From Chitinophaga parva (GTDB lineage Bacteria > Bacteroidota > Bacteroidia > Chitinophagales > Chitinophagaceae): a stretch of DNA of 64,000 nt. The notes beneath the pieces were generated by a model, which worked only from the letters and a program-made list of their open reading frames with translations, had not been told where the DNA came from and made no database searches. Positions 51,353 through 60,146 of this stretch are shown here, in pieces. The stretch's first letter is position 1. Every line of letters starts with the position of its first letter. The stretch spans positions 2,294,001-2,358,000 of the forward strand of contig NZ_QCYK01000001.1 in assembly GCF_003071345.1 (NCBI RefSeq), given 5' to 3'. The translations under genes were made by a program, and so were the position numbers.

Positions 51353-53536
51353 ATGAGGAAGAAACTGTTCAGCATTTTATTTGCTTTGTCTGTTGTAGCC
51401 CACGTTAAAGGATGGTCAGAAACGATCCGCATTACCACCAATGAAACAGCCCTGGTATTGCAAACCGCGCAGAACGGGCGCCTGTACCAGCTTTACCTGG
51501 GCCCCCGCCTGGCAGATGGTGAAGAATATGCCCGCCTGTCGCCCGCACTGAAATCAAAGACGGATGGCCAGGCCTGGGAAGCATACGCGGTATCCGGCAC
51601 AGAAACTTTTTTTGAACCGGCATTCGGCATCCGGCATAACGATGGTAACATGACCACCGTGCTGCAATATGTGTCGCACAACGTGCAAAAGATCAGCGAT
51701 GATGTAACTGAAACGGTGATCTCTCTCAGGGACGCGTTGTATCCCGTGCAGGTAAAACTGCACTACCAGGCGTTTGCAAAAGAGAACGTGATCAAATCGT
51801 GGACAGAGATCAGCCATAACGAAAAGCAGGCGGTGAGCATTAACCGGTATGCTTCTTCCATGCTGTACTGGAAACGTTCCCAATATTTCCTCACAGAATT
51901 CAGCGGCGACTGGGCGCATGAAGCTAACATGAGCACCACCCAGCTCACCTTCGGTAAAAAGGAAGTGGACACCAAACTGGGATCCAGGGCGGATCTCCAC
52001 GTATCGCCTTTCTTTACCGTGGGCCTGGGCAGCACGCCCCGTGAAACGGAAGGACAGGTGCTCATGGGCACCCTGGCCTGGACTGGTAACTTCCGTTTCA
52101 CCTTTGAAGTGGATAACGAAAATGGCCTGAGGGTGATCAGTGGTATCAACCCTTACGCTTCGGACTATGTGTTAGACCCCGGCAAGGTTTTTACCACGCC
52201 GGCTTTTATTTTTACTTACAGCGAGCATGGTACCGGCAAAGGCAGCCGCGACCTGCAGCGCTGGGCACGTGAATACCAGCTCAAAGATGGCAACGGTGAC
52301 AGAATGACCCTGCTGAACAACTGGGAATCCACCGGTTTTGACTTCAATGAAACCAAGCTGGATTCCTGCATGCAGGAAGCAAAATTCCTGGGCGTGGATA
52401 TGTTCCTGCTGGACGATGGATGGTTTGCCAACAAGTATCCCCGTGAAAGTGACCACCAGGGCCTGGGCGACTGGCAGCCGACCAAAGAAAAGCTGCCCAA
52501 CGGCGTGCCCGCCCTTGTGAAATATGCAGGGCAAACCGGCGTGAAATTTGGCATCTGGATAGAACCGGAAATGGTGAACCCCAAGAGCGAACTGTTTGAA
52601 AAACACCCCGACTGGGTGATCATGCTGCCCAACCGGGAGCGTTACTACTACCGTAACCAGCTGGTACTGGACCTGAGCAACCCCGCAGTGCAGGAGCACG
52701 TGTTTGGCGTGGTAGACCACCTGCTCACGGAAAACCCGCAGCTGGCCTACTTTAAATGGGATTGCAACAGCCCCATTACCAACATTTACTCTCCTTACCT
52801 GAAAGACCGTCAAAATAACTTATATGTGGATTACGTGCGGGGCCTGTACAAGGTACTGGACCGCATTAAAGCGAAATACCCCAACGTGCCCATGATGTTG
52901 TGCAGTGGGGGCGGTGGCCGCACAGATTATGAAGGGTTGCGCTACTTCACCGAATTCTGGCCCAGTGATAATACCGACCCGGTGGAACGCATCTTTATCC
53001 AATGGGGCTATTCCCAGTTCTTCCCCGGCAAGGCCATTGCTGCGCATGTGACCAGCTGGAACCATGATGCCAGCATCAAGTTCCGCGTGGATGTGGCTAT
53101 GCAGTGCAAGCTGGGTTTTGACATCAATGTAAAGGAACTGCGCCCCGAGGAGCAAACCTTCTGCCAGCAGGCAGTGGCTACTTATGATCGCATTAAAAAC
53201 ACTAACTTCGGGGGCGACCAGTACCGCCTGGTTTCTCCGTACGAGGGTAATCATTCCGCGTCTATGATGGTGAGTACAGACCAGCAGCAGGCTATCCTGT
53301 ATGCATATGATGTGTATCCCCGCTATGGTGAAAACCTGCTGGCAGTACAGTGCCAGGGCCTTAACCCCGCTAAAAAATACCGCGTGCGTGAGATCAACCT
53401 GATGCCGGGAGGCAAGCCGGGCCGGGAGTTCAACGACGCCGTGTATTCCGGTGATTACCTCATGAAAGTAGGCCTCGATGTATTTACCACTTCCAAATTG
53501 CACAGCCGCATTTTGCAGCTGGATGCCGTAGAATAA
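51353..53536 (+). CDS. Alpha-galactosidase, GH36
   Basis: This 727-residue enzyme is a typical GH36 alpha-galactosidase in length and layout: N-terminal beta-supersandwich (about 25-330), TIM barrel (about 335-640) with LLDDGWF and WIEPEMVNP, and C-terminal beta domain. Asp470 in YFKWDCN is the nucleophile and Asp539 in WPSDNTD the acid/base, spaced as in characterised members. The start of the protein has a weak signal peptide (LFALSVVAHVKG), so a periplasmic location is likely. It follows the first alpha-galactosidase by 11 nt and the GntR regulator starts 10 nt later. It would cleave raffinose, stachyose or melibiose-type substrates. Confidence 0.93.
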   Translation: MRKKLFSILFALSVVAHVKGWSETIRITTNETALVLQTAQNGRLYQLYLGPRLADGEEYARLSPALKSKTDGQAWEAYAVSGTETFFEPAFGIRHNDGNMTTVLQYVSHNVQKISDDVTETVISLRDALYPVQVKLHYQAFAKENVIKSWTEISHNEKQAVSINRYASSMLYWKRSQYFLTEFSGDWAHEANMSTTQLTFGKKEVDTKLGSRADLHVSPFFTVGLGSTPRETEGQVLMGTLAWTGNFRFTFEVDNENGLRVISGINPYASDYVLDPGKVFTTPAFIFTYSEHGTGKGSRDLQRWAREYQLKDGNGDRMTLLNNWESTGFDFNETKLDSCMQEAKFLGVDMFLLDDGWFANKYPRESDHQGLGDWQPTKEKLPNGVPALVKYAGQTGVKFGIWIEPEMVNPKSELFEKHPDWVIMLPNRERYYYRNQLVLDLSNPAVQEHVFGVVDHLLTENPQLAYFKWDCNSPITNIYSPYLKDRQNNLYVDYVRGLYKVLDRIKAKYPNVPMMLCSGGGGRTDYEGLRYFTEFWPSDNTDPVERIFIQWGYSQFFPGKAIAAHVTSWNHDASIKFRVDVAMQCKLGFDINVKELRPEEQTFCQQAVATYDRIKNTNFGGDQYRLVSPYEGNHSASMMVSTDQQQAILYAYDVYPRYGENLLAVQCQGLNPAKKYRVREINLMPGGKPGREFNDAVYSGDYLMKVGLDVFTTSKLHSRILQLDAVE

Positions 53537-53546
53537 TCAGTGCTTG

Positions 53547-54563
53547 ATGAAAACGATTTTTGAAAAGATACAGGAGCTGGATGAGATGCCTTCCTATTCC
53601 AAACACGAGCGGTTTGTGGAAGGCATCATCAACGCGATCGATGAAAAGATCATTACCGTAGGCGATGCATTGCCCTCTGTAAATGCCATGATCTCCGGCC
53701 TGGGCTTTGCCAGGGAAACGGTGGTGAAAGGCTACCGGGAGCTGCAAAGCCGCGGCCTCATTGAATCCAAGAACCGCCTGGGCTATTTTGTGGCAGACGA
53801 CAATACCCAACAGTCGCTGAAAGTAGCCCTGCTCATGTACACCATCGATACTTTCCAGGAGCAGTTTTACCGCAGCTTCCGCAATGAACTGGGGCCCAAC
53901 GTGCACCTGGATGTATTTTTCCATCACGGTAATATTGAAGTGTTTGAGACCATGCTGTCGCTCATGAAGGGCAAGTATGGCATGTACGTGATCTCGCCCA
54001 TCCACGACCCGCGCACAAAGGAGTTGCTGGGCAATATCCCGCGTAACAAGCTCCTGATGTTTGACCGTTACGAGCCACTGCCCGGTGATTTCAACTACGT
54101 GGTGCAGGAGTTTGAAAAATCATCCTTCTCCATTTTTGAGCAGCTGGCAGACCGTATCAAACAGTTTGACCAGATGATATTCTTTCACAACCCGGACTCA
54201 TTGTTCCCGCCGGAGATCGTGCGCTCCTTCCACAAGTTTGTGCAGAAGCATAAGATCAAGGGTAAGGTGCTGAAAGAGTATGTGCCGGGCTCCGTGGAAA
54301 AAGGAGTGGTGTATTATGTGAATGAGAATGCGGAGCTTTGGAACCTGATCAAGGACTGCAACAGCAAGAAGATAAGGCCCGGTAAAGACATTGGCATCCT
54401 CTCGCACAATGATGAACCGGTGAAGGAGATCGTGGGCAACGGGATCACTACTTATTCCGCCAGCTTTACGGAAATGGGCAAACAAGCCGCCAGGGCGGTG
54501 TTGAGCCGGGAGCCTATCCACGAAGTGCTGCCTACAGAACTGATCAGACGTAATTCGCTTTGA
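53547..54563 (+). CDS. GntR-family transcriptional regulator with sugar-binding-like C-terminus
   Basis: This 338-residue regulator has an N-terminal winged helix-turn-helix of the GntR type (about 10-75, GDALPSVNAMISGLGFARET and GLIESKNRLGYFV) and a C-terminal domain resembling LacI-type periplasmic binding proteins rather than the usual FCD or UTRA domains. That combination typically senses a sugar. It lies inside the alpha-galactosidase operon, 10 nt after the GH36 gene and 4 nt before the symporter, and is the probable local regulator of the locus. The operator has not been identified. Confidence 0.88.
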   Translation: MKTIFEKIQELDEMPSYSKHERFVEGIINAIDEKIITVGDALPSVNAMISGLGFARETVVKGYRELQSRGLIESKNRLGYFVADDNTQQSLKVALLMYTIDTFQEQFYRSFRNELGPNVHLDVFFHHGNIEVFETMLSLMKGKYGMYVISPIHDPRTKELLGNIPRNKLLMFDRYEPLPGDFNYVVQEFEKSSFSIFEQLADRIKQFDQMIFFHNPDSLFPPEIVRSFHKFVQKHKIKGKVLKEYVPGSVEKGVVYYVNENAELWNLIKDCNSKKIRPGKDIGILSHNDEPVKEIVGNGITTYSASFTEMGKQAARAVLSREPIHEVLPTELIRRNSL

Positions 54564-54567
54564 TCTT

Positions 54568-56166
54568 ATGAACATTGTCTCGCTGCTAAGTTTCTTATCG
54601 TTCACCATCGCCGTGGCATTTATCTCCTGGTACAAAACGAGGAGGGAGAACCTGCAAACCAGCACGGGCCTGTTCTTCGCCAACCGCAACCTGGGTTTCC
54701 TGGTAGTGGGTGGCGCTTTATTTTTTACGAATATCAGCGCCGTACAGTTCATAGGCGAGAATGAACTGGTGTATACGAACAACATGAGCGTGATAGCCTG
54801 GGGCCTGTCGTCCATATTTGCCATGCTCGTGGTTTCTGAATTTATTATGCCGGTGTACCTGCGCAGCGGCATTTCCACGACGCCGGATTTCCTGGAAGAG
54901 CGCTATGACACTGGCACCAAGCGTTTTGTATCCATCATTTTCCTGGTCAGTTACGTGGTGAACATGCTGCCCTCTGTGCTTTACAGCGGGGCCATTGCAT
55001 TCAACGGGTTGTTCCACGTATCGGAAACCTTTCACATTGGTTATTGGGAAACCATCTGGATCCTGGTGTGGCTCATTGGCGGCATCGGCTGCCTGTACAC
55101 GGTGCTGGGCGGGCTGAAGGCCGTAGCTATTTCTGATACGGTGTTGGGCATTGGCATGTTTGCCGGCGGCATCCTGCTGCCATGGCTGGCCTTGCGCTAC
55201 CTGGGGCATGGCTCGGTAAAGGCCGGCTTTGATATGCTGCTTTCCGCGCACCGGGAGCACCTTAACGCCATTGGCGGCCCGCACGATGCGGTGCCATTCG
55301 GCACGATCTTCACCGGCATGCTGCTGGTGAATTTATACTACTGGGGTACAGAGCAATACATTGTACAGCAGGCGCTGGCCTCGCGCAACCTGGCCGAAAG
55401 CCAGAAGGGCATTGCCGCGGCCTGCGTGGGCAAGATCATTTCCCCGCTGCTGCTCAATATCCCGGGCCTCATAGCCGTGCATTTGTATGCGCACCTGCAC
55501 AACACCGCGGAGGTGTTTCCCCAGATCGTAAGTGATGTGTGCCCTCCCTTGTTGACGGGTTACATCGCCGCCATTACATTTGGCGCAGCGCTTACCACGT
55601 TCAATGCAGGGCTCAATAGTTCCAGTACCTTGTTCATCCTCAACCTGTACAAGCCTTTCAAGACATGGAAACAGCAGGCGGTAACCGAGCGCCAGCTGGT
55701 GCGCACTGCCAAGCGTTTTGAGTTGCTGGTGTGCGTAACGGCCATGTGTATTGCCCCTTTTATCGCGTTTGCCAAACAAGGTTTTTATACTTACCTGCAA
55801 ATGGTGAGCGGTTTTTTCAGCGTACCCATTTTTACCATCCTTGTAGTAGGATTGCTACACAAGCGCATGCCGGCCATCGCGGCCAAGGTGGGACTTACCT
55901 TTTTTATTGTTACCTACGCCATTTCCCAATTGTGGATAGATACCGGTCTGCACTTCCTGCATGTACTGGCGCTGCTGTTTGTGATCACCGTGTTGCTCAT
56001 GCTGGCCATCGGTGCGCGTTTTCCACGGGAAACGCCCTTTGAGCAGCAGTGGAATAACGTGGTGGACCTGCAGCCCTGGAAAAACCGCCACCTGTGGAGC
56101 GGCGCACTGATCCTGGTAATGGTGCTGATTTTTGTACTTTTTTCCCCGTTGGGTATCGCAAAGTAG
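54568..56166 (+). CDS. Sodium:solute symporter (SSS family, sugar-transporter-like)
   Basis: This 532-residue inner-membrane protein has about 13-14 transmembrane helices and the SSS/SLC5 pattern: N-terminal helix, then STGLFFANRNLGFLVVG and the helix FFTNISAVQFIGENELVY. GGLKAVAISDTVLGIGMF is the family's central segment. It would import a monosaccharide, probably galactose released by the alpha-galactosidases, with sodium. It starts 4 nt after the GntR gene and is the last gene of that tightly spaced operon. Confidence 0.9.
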   Translation: MNIVSLLSFLSFTIAVAFISWYKTRRENLQTSTGLFFANRNLGFLVVGGALFFTNISAVQFIGENELVYTNNMSVIAWGLSSIFAMLVVSEFIMPVYLRSGISTTPDFLEERYDTGTKRFVSIIFLVSYVVNMLPSVLYSGAIAFNGLFHVSETFHIGYWETIWILVWLIGGIGCLYTVLGGLKAVAISDTVLGIGMFAGGILLPWLALRYLGHGSVKAGFDMLLSAHREHLNAIGGPHDAVPFGTIFTGMLLVNLYYWGTEQYIVQQALASRNLAESQKGIAAACVGKIISPLLLNIPGLIAVHLYAHLHNTAEVFPQIVSDVCPPLLTGYIAAITFGAALTTFNAGLNSSSTLFILNLYKPFKTWKQQAVTERQLVRTAKRFELLVCVTAMCIAPFIAFAKQGFYTYLQMVSGFFSVPIFTILVVGLLHKRMPAIAAKVGLTFFIVTYAISQLWIDTGLHFLHVLALLFVITVLLMLAIGARFPRETPFEQQWNNVVDLQPWKNRHLWSGALILVMVLIFVLFSPLGIAK

Positions 56167-56224
56167 GAGAGATAAAGGTATATTAGGATGCCGTTATCCC
56201 GGCGTTCTATTAAATCCATACTGT

Positions 56225-57184
56225 ATGATAACTCGTTCCTGCCTGCTCATCCTGCTGTTAACAGCGCCCATCCTGGCGCCTGCCCAGCGCATGCTTTTCT
56301 TTGCAGAACACCCTGCCGTGCAACGGGCCATCAATGAAGGCGATTCCGCCTATTTTGCGGGCGCCTTCCGGCTGGCGGTGATCCGCTATGATACCGTGCT
56401 GGCGCAGGATTACAGTCACCCTGCGGCGGTAAACCAGGCGCAAAACCTGGAGGCCGCAAAAAATACAGCCGGCCTGCAATCCCTGCTTGGCCGCATGGCA
56501 GATTCCGGTTTTTATGAAACATGGGCAGTGCCTGGGTTTGATTCGCTAAAGCAGGTGCCCGCCTTTGCCACCGTAACAGCGCGTTTGCAGGCCAACCAGG
56601 ATTCCGTGGTGCGCAGCCAGCGCGTGCAGCACCCAGAACTGCTGGTACCATTAATGAAGATGGAATATGCAGACCAGGAGTATCAGTGGATGACCAGCTT
56701 CCAGAGCCGCTATCCCGGTGCTTACAAAGGCCAGCAGCCGCACGTGCTGACAGAACAGGCCTTCCGCCGCAACGTAAATATTGTGAAGGGGCTCGTGGCA
56801 GGTTACGGCTATCTCTGGAAGCCGGAGGTGGGGGAGCGGGGCGCGCATACCCTCTGGCTCATTGCCCAGCATGCGGACTTTGATACCGCCTTCCAGGCTG
56901 CGTTCTTACAGGCCATGGAGCCCGCGGTGGCCAGGGGCGCCGCTTCCGGCAAGGACCTGGCTTACCTTACAGACCGCACGCGCAAGAACGCCGGCAAGCC
57001 CCAGGTATACGGCACACAGATGATGTACAAAACGGTGAAGGATGCCAATGGCAACGTAAAGGTCAAAACGGAAGTGTACACCGTGGAAGACCCGGATAAC
57101 CTGGACAAGCGCCGGGCCGCGGTAGGCCTGGAACCGATGGCGGCGTACATGGAATTAATGCGAAAGCTGAATAACCACGACTGA
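56225..57184 (+). CDS. DUF6624-containing exported protein
   Basis: This 319-residue protein has a signal peptide (MITRSCLLILLLTAPILAPAQ) and a C-terminal DUF6624 domain (about 140-300, with LLVPLMKMEYADQEYQW, WKPEVGERGAHTLWLIAQHAD and DRTRKNAGKPQVYGTQM). The N-terminal part resembles TPR-like helices. It may be a peptidoglycan- or protein-interacting factor, but its function is unknown. The start at 56225 avoids a longer frame that overlaps the symporter. It begins 58 nt after the symporter stop and may be transcribed separately. Confidence 0.82.
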   Translation: MITRSCLLILLLTAPILAPAQRMLFFAEHPAVQRAINEGDSAYFAGAFRLAVIRYDTVLAQDYSHPAAVNQAQNLEAAKNTAGLQSLLGRMADSGFYETWAVPGFDSLKQVPAFATVTARLQANQDSVVRSQRVQHPELLVPLMKMEYADQEYQWMTSFQSRYPGAYKGQQPHVLTEQAFRRNVNIVKGLVAGYGYLWKPEVGERGAHTLWLIAQHADFDTAFQAAFLQAMEPAVARGAASGKDLAYLTDRTRKNAGKPQVYGTQMMYKTVKDANGNVKVKTEVYTVEDPDNLDKRRAAVGLEPMAAYMELMRKLNNHD

Positions 57185-57188
57185 GTTG

Positions 57189-57196
57189 TAATTTTG
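57189..57196 (+). promoter_or_regulatory. -7 promoter element upstream of threonine aldolase
   Basis: TAATTTTG, an exact TAnnTTTG match, ends 6 nt before a short leader frame and 43 nt before the aldolase TTG. No TTTG -33 box is visible at the right distance. Confidence 0.5.
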
Positions 57197-57202
57197 CGGG
57201 CC

Positions 57203-57253
57203 ATGCGCACCATGCGCCTGTGTACAAAACCAGACTGTCTTGAAGAAGTATAG
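57203..57253 (+). CDS. Possible 16-codon leader peptide overlapping threonine aldolase
   Basis: An ATG 6 nt after a -7 promoter element opens a frame MRTMRLCTKPDCLEEV that stops inside the aldolase gene at TAG 57251-57253. It overlaps the TTG start by 14 nt in another frame, so translation of the two could be coupled. No homology or stem structure supports it further, and it may be chance. Confidence 0.25.
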   Translation: MRTMRLCTKPDCLEEV

Positions 57254-58277
57254 CTTTAAAAATGATTATAGCGAGGGATGCCACCCCGCCATTCTCCAGG
57301 CCCTCGCAGCCAGCAACATGGACCAGCAGCCCGGCTACGGTGATGACCGTTACAGCCGGGAAGCCATAGAACTGATCCGCCGGCAAATGCAATTCCCTGC
57401 CGGAGACATTCATTTGGTTTCCGGTGGCACCCAGGCCAATCTCACGGTGATAGGCGCCATGCTGCGCCCCCATGAGTCTGTGATAGCGGCAAACACAGGG
57501 CATATCAACGTGCACGAAACCGGCGCCATTGAGGCTACCGGTCATAAAGTGGAAGTGATCCGCAGTGGGGATGGCAAGCTGTATCCCGCGCAGATCAAGG
57601 CTTTCCTGGGCACGGTAGATGCGGTGCACATGACAAAGCCCCGCATGGTCTATATTTCCAACTCCACAGAAGTAGGTACGTTCTATACCAAAGGGGAATT
57701 ACAGGCATTGCATGAATGCTGCAAAGCGCACCAATTGTGGCTTTTCATGGATGGCGCCCGCATGGGCAGCGGCCTGTGTGCTGCGGGGAGTGATCTTACC
57801 CTGCCGGATGTGGCCCGCTGCACCGATGTATTTTATATAGGTGGTACCAAGAATGGGGCGCTTTTCGGTGAAGCCATCGTGATCTGTAACCCGCTGCTGC
57901 AGGAAGATTTCAAATTCCATTTGAAACAACGCGGCGCGCTGCTGGCAAAAGGGCGTGCGCTGGGCGTGCAGTTCCAGGCATTGTTCACCAATGATCTTTA
58001 TTTTGAGCTGGCGCGTTATGCCAATGGATTGGCAGCCGTACTGACAGCGGCGTTAAAGGAAGCGGGATATGCCATGCTTACGGAATCCACCACTAACCAG
58101 GTGTTCCCTGTCTTACCAAACACCATCATGGAGCAGCTGCTACAGGCGTTTGAATTTTATCCCTGGCAGAAGATAGACGACCAAAACACCGCCATCCGCC
58201 TGGTAACCAGCTGGGCTACCCCGGAAAGTGCTGTGCAGGCCTTCATTGAAAAGCTAAAGACGGTGACCCCGCAATAG
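57240..58277 (+). CDS. Low-specificity L-threonine aldolase-type PLP enzyme
   Basis: This 345-residue PLP-dependent fold-type I lyase would cleave L-threonine or L-allo-threonine to glycine and acetaldehyde. The N-terminus YSFKNDYSEGCHP is typical, GGTQAN and FMDGARMGS match the cofactor and carboxylate sites, and Lys204 in GGTKNG is the Schiff-base lysine. No ATG lies in frame before residue 20, so TTG 57240 is the best start. It is a single-gene unit with its own -7 promoter element. A beta-eliminating lyase of other specificity is possible. Confidence 0.88.
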   Translation: MKKYSFKNDYSEGCHPAILQALAASNMDQQPGYGDDRYSREAIELIRRQMQFPAGDIHLVSGGTQANLTVIGAMLRPHESVIAANTGHINVHETGAIEATGHKVEVIRSGDGKLYPAQIKAFLGTVDAVHMTKPRMVYISNSTEVGTFYTKGELQALHECCKAHQLWLFMDGARMGSGLCAAGSDLTLPDVARCTDVFYIGGTKNGALFGEAIVICNPLLQEDFKFHLKQRGALLAKGRALGVQFQALFTNDLYFELARYANGLAAVLTAALKEAGYAMLTESTTNQVFPVLPNTIMEQLLQAFEFYPWQKIDDQNTAIRLVTSWATPESAVQAFIEKLKTVTPQ

Positions 58278-58427
58278 CGATAACGTAAGGGGAACTACCA
58301 TCATTTTCCCGCGGCGTCTTGCCCAGCTTTAAGTGTTATTAAGACGTTAATGAGACGGGGATGACATTATTTTCGGGAAATCTTTCGGGTTATGCACTAT
58401 CTTTAGCCGTCATATTTGCAAACAGAG

Positions 58428-58976
58428 ATGGGGGAGCGTAACAGATTTACAACCGGGGAGGAGCGGATCTTGCAGGAGCGATTCACTGCAATGTTCCGCG
58501 AATTTGAGTATCCCCTGTACTGCTTTGCCCTCAAAACCCTGCAGCAGGAGCTCCTGGCCCGCGATATTGTGCAGGACGTTTTCCTGAAACTCTGGTCCCG
58601 CCGTGATACGTTTGATACCATTAATAATGTAGAGGATTACCTGTACCGCATGGTGCGTAATAAGGTCATTGATGTATTGCGCCAGCTGGCCAACGACCGC
58701 AAACTGCGGGCAGACTACTTCCAGGACCACCAGTGGGAGGAAAGCCGCACCTTTGACCACCTGAGTGCCAAGGAATACGAACTGGCCCTGGCAGAGGCTA
58801 TCAGCCAGCTGCCGCCCCAGCGCCGGGTTATTTACCAGCTTAGCCAGCTGGAAGGCCTGAGCCGCAATGAGATAGCGGACCAGCTCCAGATCTCGCCCCA
58901 TACTGTAAAGAACCAGCTCACGGCCGCGCTTAGCTTCCTGCGCAAGATCGTTTCCGGCCACATCAAATTATTTTAA
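58428..58976 (+). CDS. ECF RNA polymerase sigma factor (FecI-like), system 3
   Basis: This 182-residue sigma factor has sigma2 (about 15-85, with ARDIVQDVFLKLWSRRD) and sigma4 (about 115-175, with LSRNEIADQLQISPHTV). The ATG at 58428 was used in preference to a TTG at 58416. FecR begins 87 nt after the stop and an STN-type SusC follows, as in the two other systems. A TATCTTTA box at 58398-58405 (7 of 8 to TAnnTTTG) is a possible promoter. Confidence 0.9.
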   Translation: MGERNRFTTGEERILQERFTAMFREFEYPLYCFALKTLQQELLARDIVQDVFLKLWSRRDTFDTINNVEDYLYRMVRNKVIDVLRQLANDRKLRADYFQDHQWEESRTFDHLSAKEYELALAEAISQLPPQRRVIYQLSQLEGLSRNEIADQLQISPHTVKNQLTAALSFLRKIVSGHIKLF

Positions 58977-59063
58977 AAAAATTTTCCGGCCTGATAGGAC
59001 ACCGGCTTTTTCCAAACGTCAGTTATAGGAAAGGGCCCGGAAGGGCGTGGAGATAAATCGTAT

Positions 59064-60104
59064 TTGACATTGGACCACGAACAGTTTACCGCTTTATTCA
59101 GGTTATATATTTCCGGGGAATGCACCCCGGAACAGCGTGATCTTTTATTTGACACGCTGCAGGACCCTGCGCAGGCAGCAGCCCTGAAACCCTTGCTGGA
59201 CGAGCTGTACGAGGATATCCGCCTGCAGGTGCATTCCCCTTCTTACGTAAACCGCTGGGGGGAAATAGACCTGCTCTCGCACCCGCAAACACCGGTGGTG
59301 CCTATACGCAGCCGGCGCCGCACCCTGGCGTGGAGTGCCGCCGCCGCCGTGCTGGTGCTGGTAGCTGCCGCCGGGTGGTGGATGAACAGAAGCCTACAAC
59401 CCAATACAGTAGCGGGTTTGAAGCCTCCGGTAGCGGCAGGGGTAAAAGCACCCGTACTGGCCGCCACCACGGATATTCATACCAGTGCCAAGGAAAAACG
59501 CCTAGTGGTGCTGGACGACAGCACCCGCATCTGGCTCAATGGCGGATCTACACTCCGTTATCCCGCGCAGTTTGATAAAAATAAAAGGGAAGTGTACCTG
59601 GAAGGGGAAGCTTACTTTGATGTGGCCCGCGCCGCGGAATGGCCCTTTGTGGTGCATGCTGCCGGCGGTGTGAATACGCTGGTACTGGGTACTTCTTTTA
59701 ATATTAAAGCCTACCCGGACCACAAGCAACTCATTGTTTCCGTGATGACCGGTAAGGTAAGGATAGAACGGAATGAGCAGGCGGTATCTACCCTTGTGAA
59801 AGGCCAGGAACTGCGCCTGTCCACCGTTTCCGGGCAGGTAGCCCAGCATGCTTTCACGGCAGAGCAGACCACCGGCTGGCAGGAGGGGGATATGAACTTT
59901 AATGACGAGCCGCTGGCAGACATTCTCAAAGATTTACAACTCGCCTATGGCGTGAACATAACACTTACAAATCCGGGGTTGGCCGACCTCTTACTCACCA
60001 CAGGATTTAAGAAGAACACATCTATTGAGCGTACCCTGAGTATTATATGTGAACTGGCGGATGCTAAATACGCCAGGCGTTCGGACGGTTTCATCGTGTA
60101 TTGA
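59064..60104 (+). CDS. FecR-family anti-sigma factor, system 3 (TTG start)
   Basis: This 346-residue protein has a short cytosolic N-terminus (FTALFRLYISGECTPEQRDL), a transmembrane helix near residues 87-104 (LAWSAAAAVLVLVAAAGWW), a periplasmic FecR domain (about 150-245, with GEAYFDVARAAEWPFVV and VLGTSFNI) and a DUF4974 domain at the C-terminus (about 275-343). No ATG exists in frame before the membrane helix. TTG 59064, 9 nt after a GGAGAT sequence, or TTG 59070 must be used. It would control the sigma factor just upstream and receive signals from SusC at 60147. Confidence 0.88.
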   Translation: MTLDHEQFTALFRLYISGECTPEQRDLLFDTLQDPAQAAALKPLLDELYEDIRLQVHSPSYVNRWGEIDLLSHPQTPVVPIRSRRRTLAWSAAAAVLVLVAAAGWWMNRSLQPNTVAGLKPPVAAGVKAPVLAATTDIHTSAKEKRLVVLDDSTRIWLNGGSTLRYPAQFDKNKREVYLEGEAYFDVARAAEWPFVVHAAGGVNTLVLGTSFNIKAYPDHKQLIVSVMTGKVRIERNEQAVSTLVKGQELRLSTVSGQVAQHAFTAEQTTGWQEGDMNFNDEPLADILKDLQLAYGVNITLTNPGLADLLLTTGFKKNTSIERTLSIICELADAKYARRSDGFIVY

Positions 60105-60146
60105 TTCGCACCGCGCTTTATTCTATCAACCAAATTTAAGTACGAG

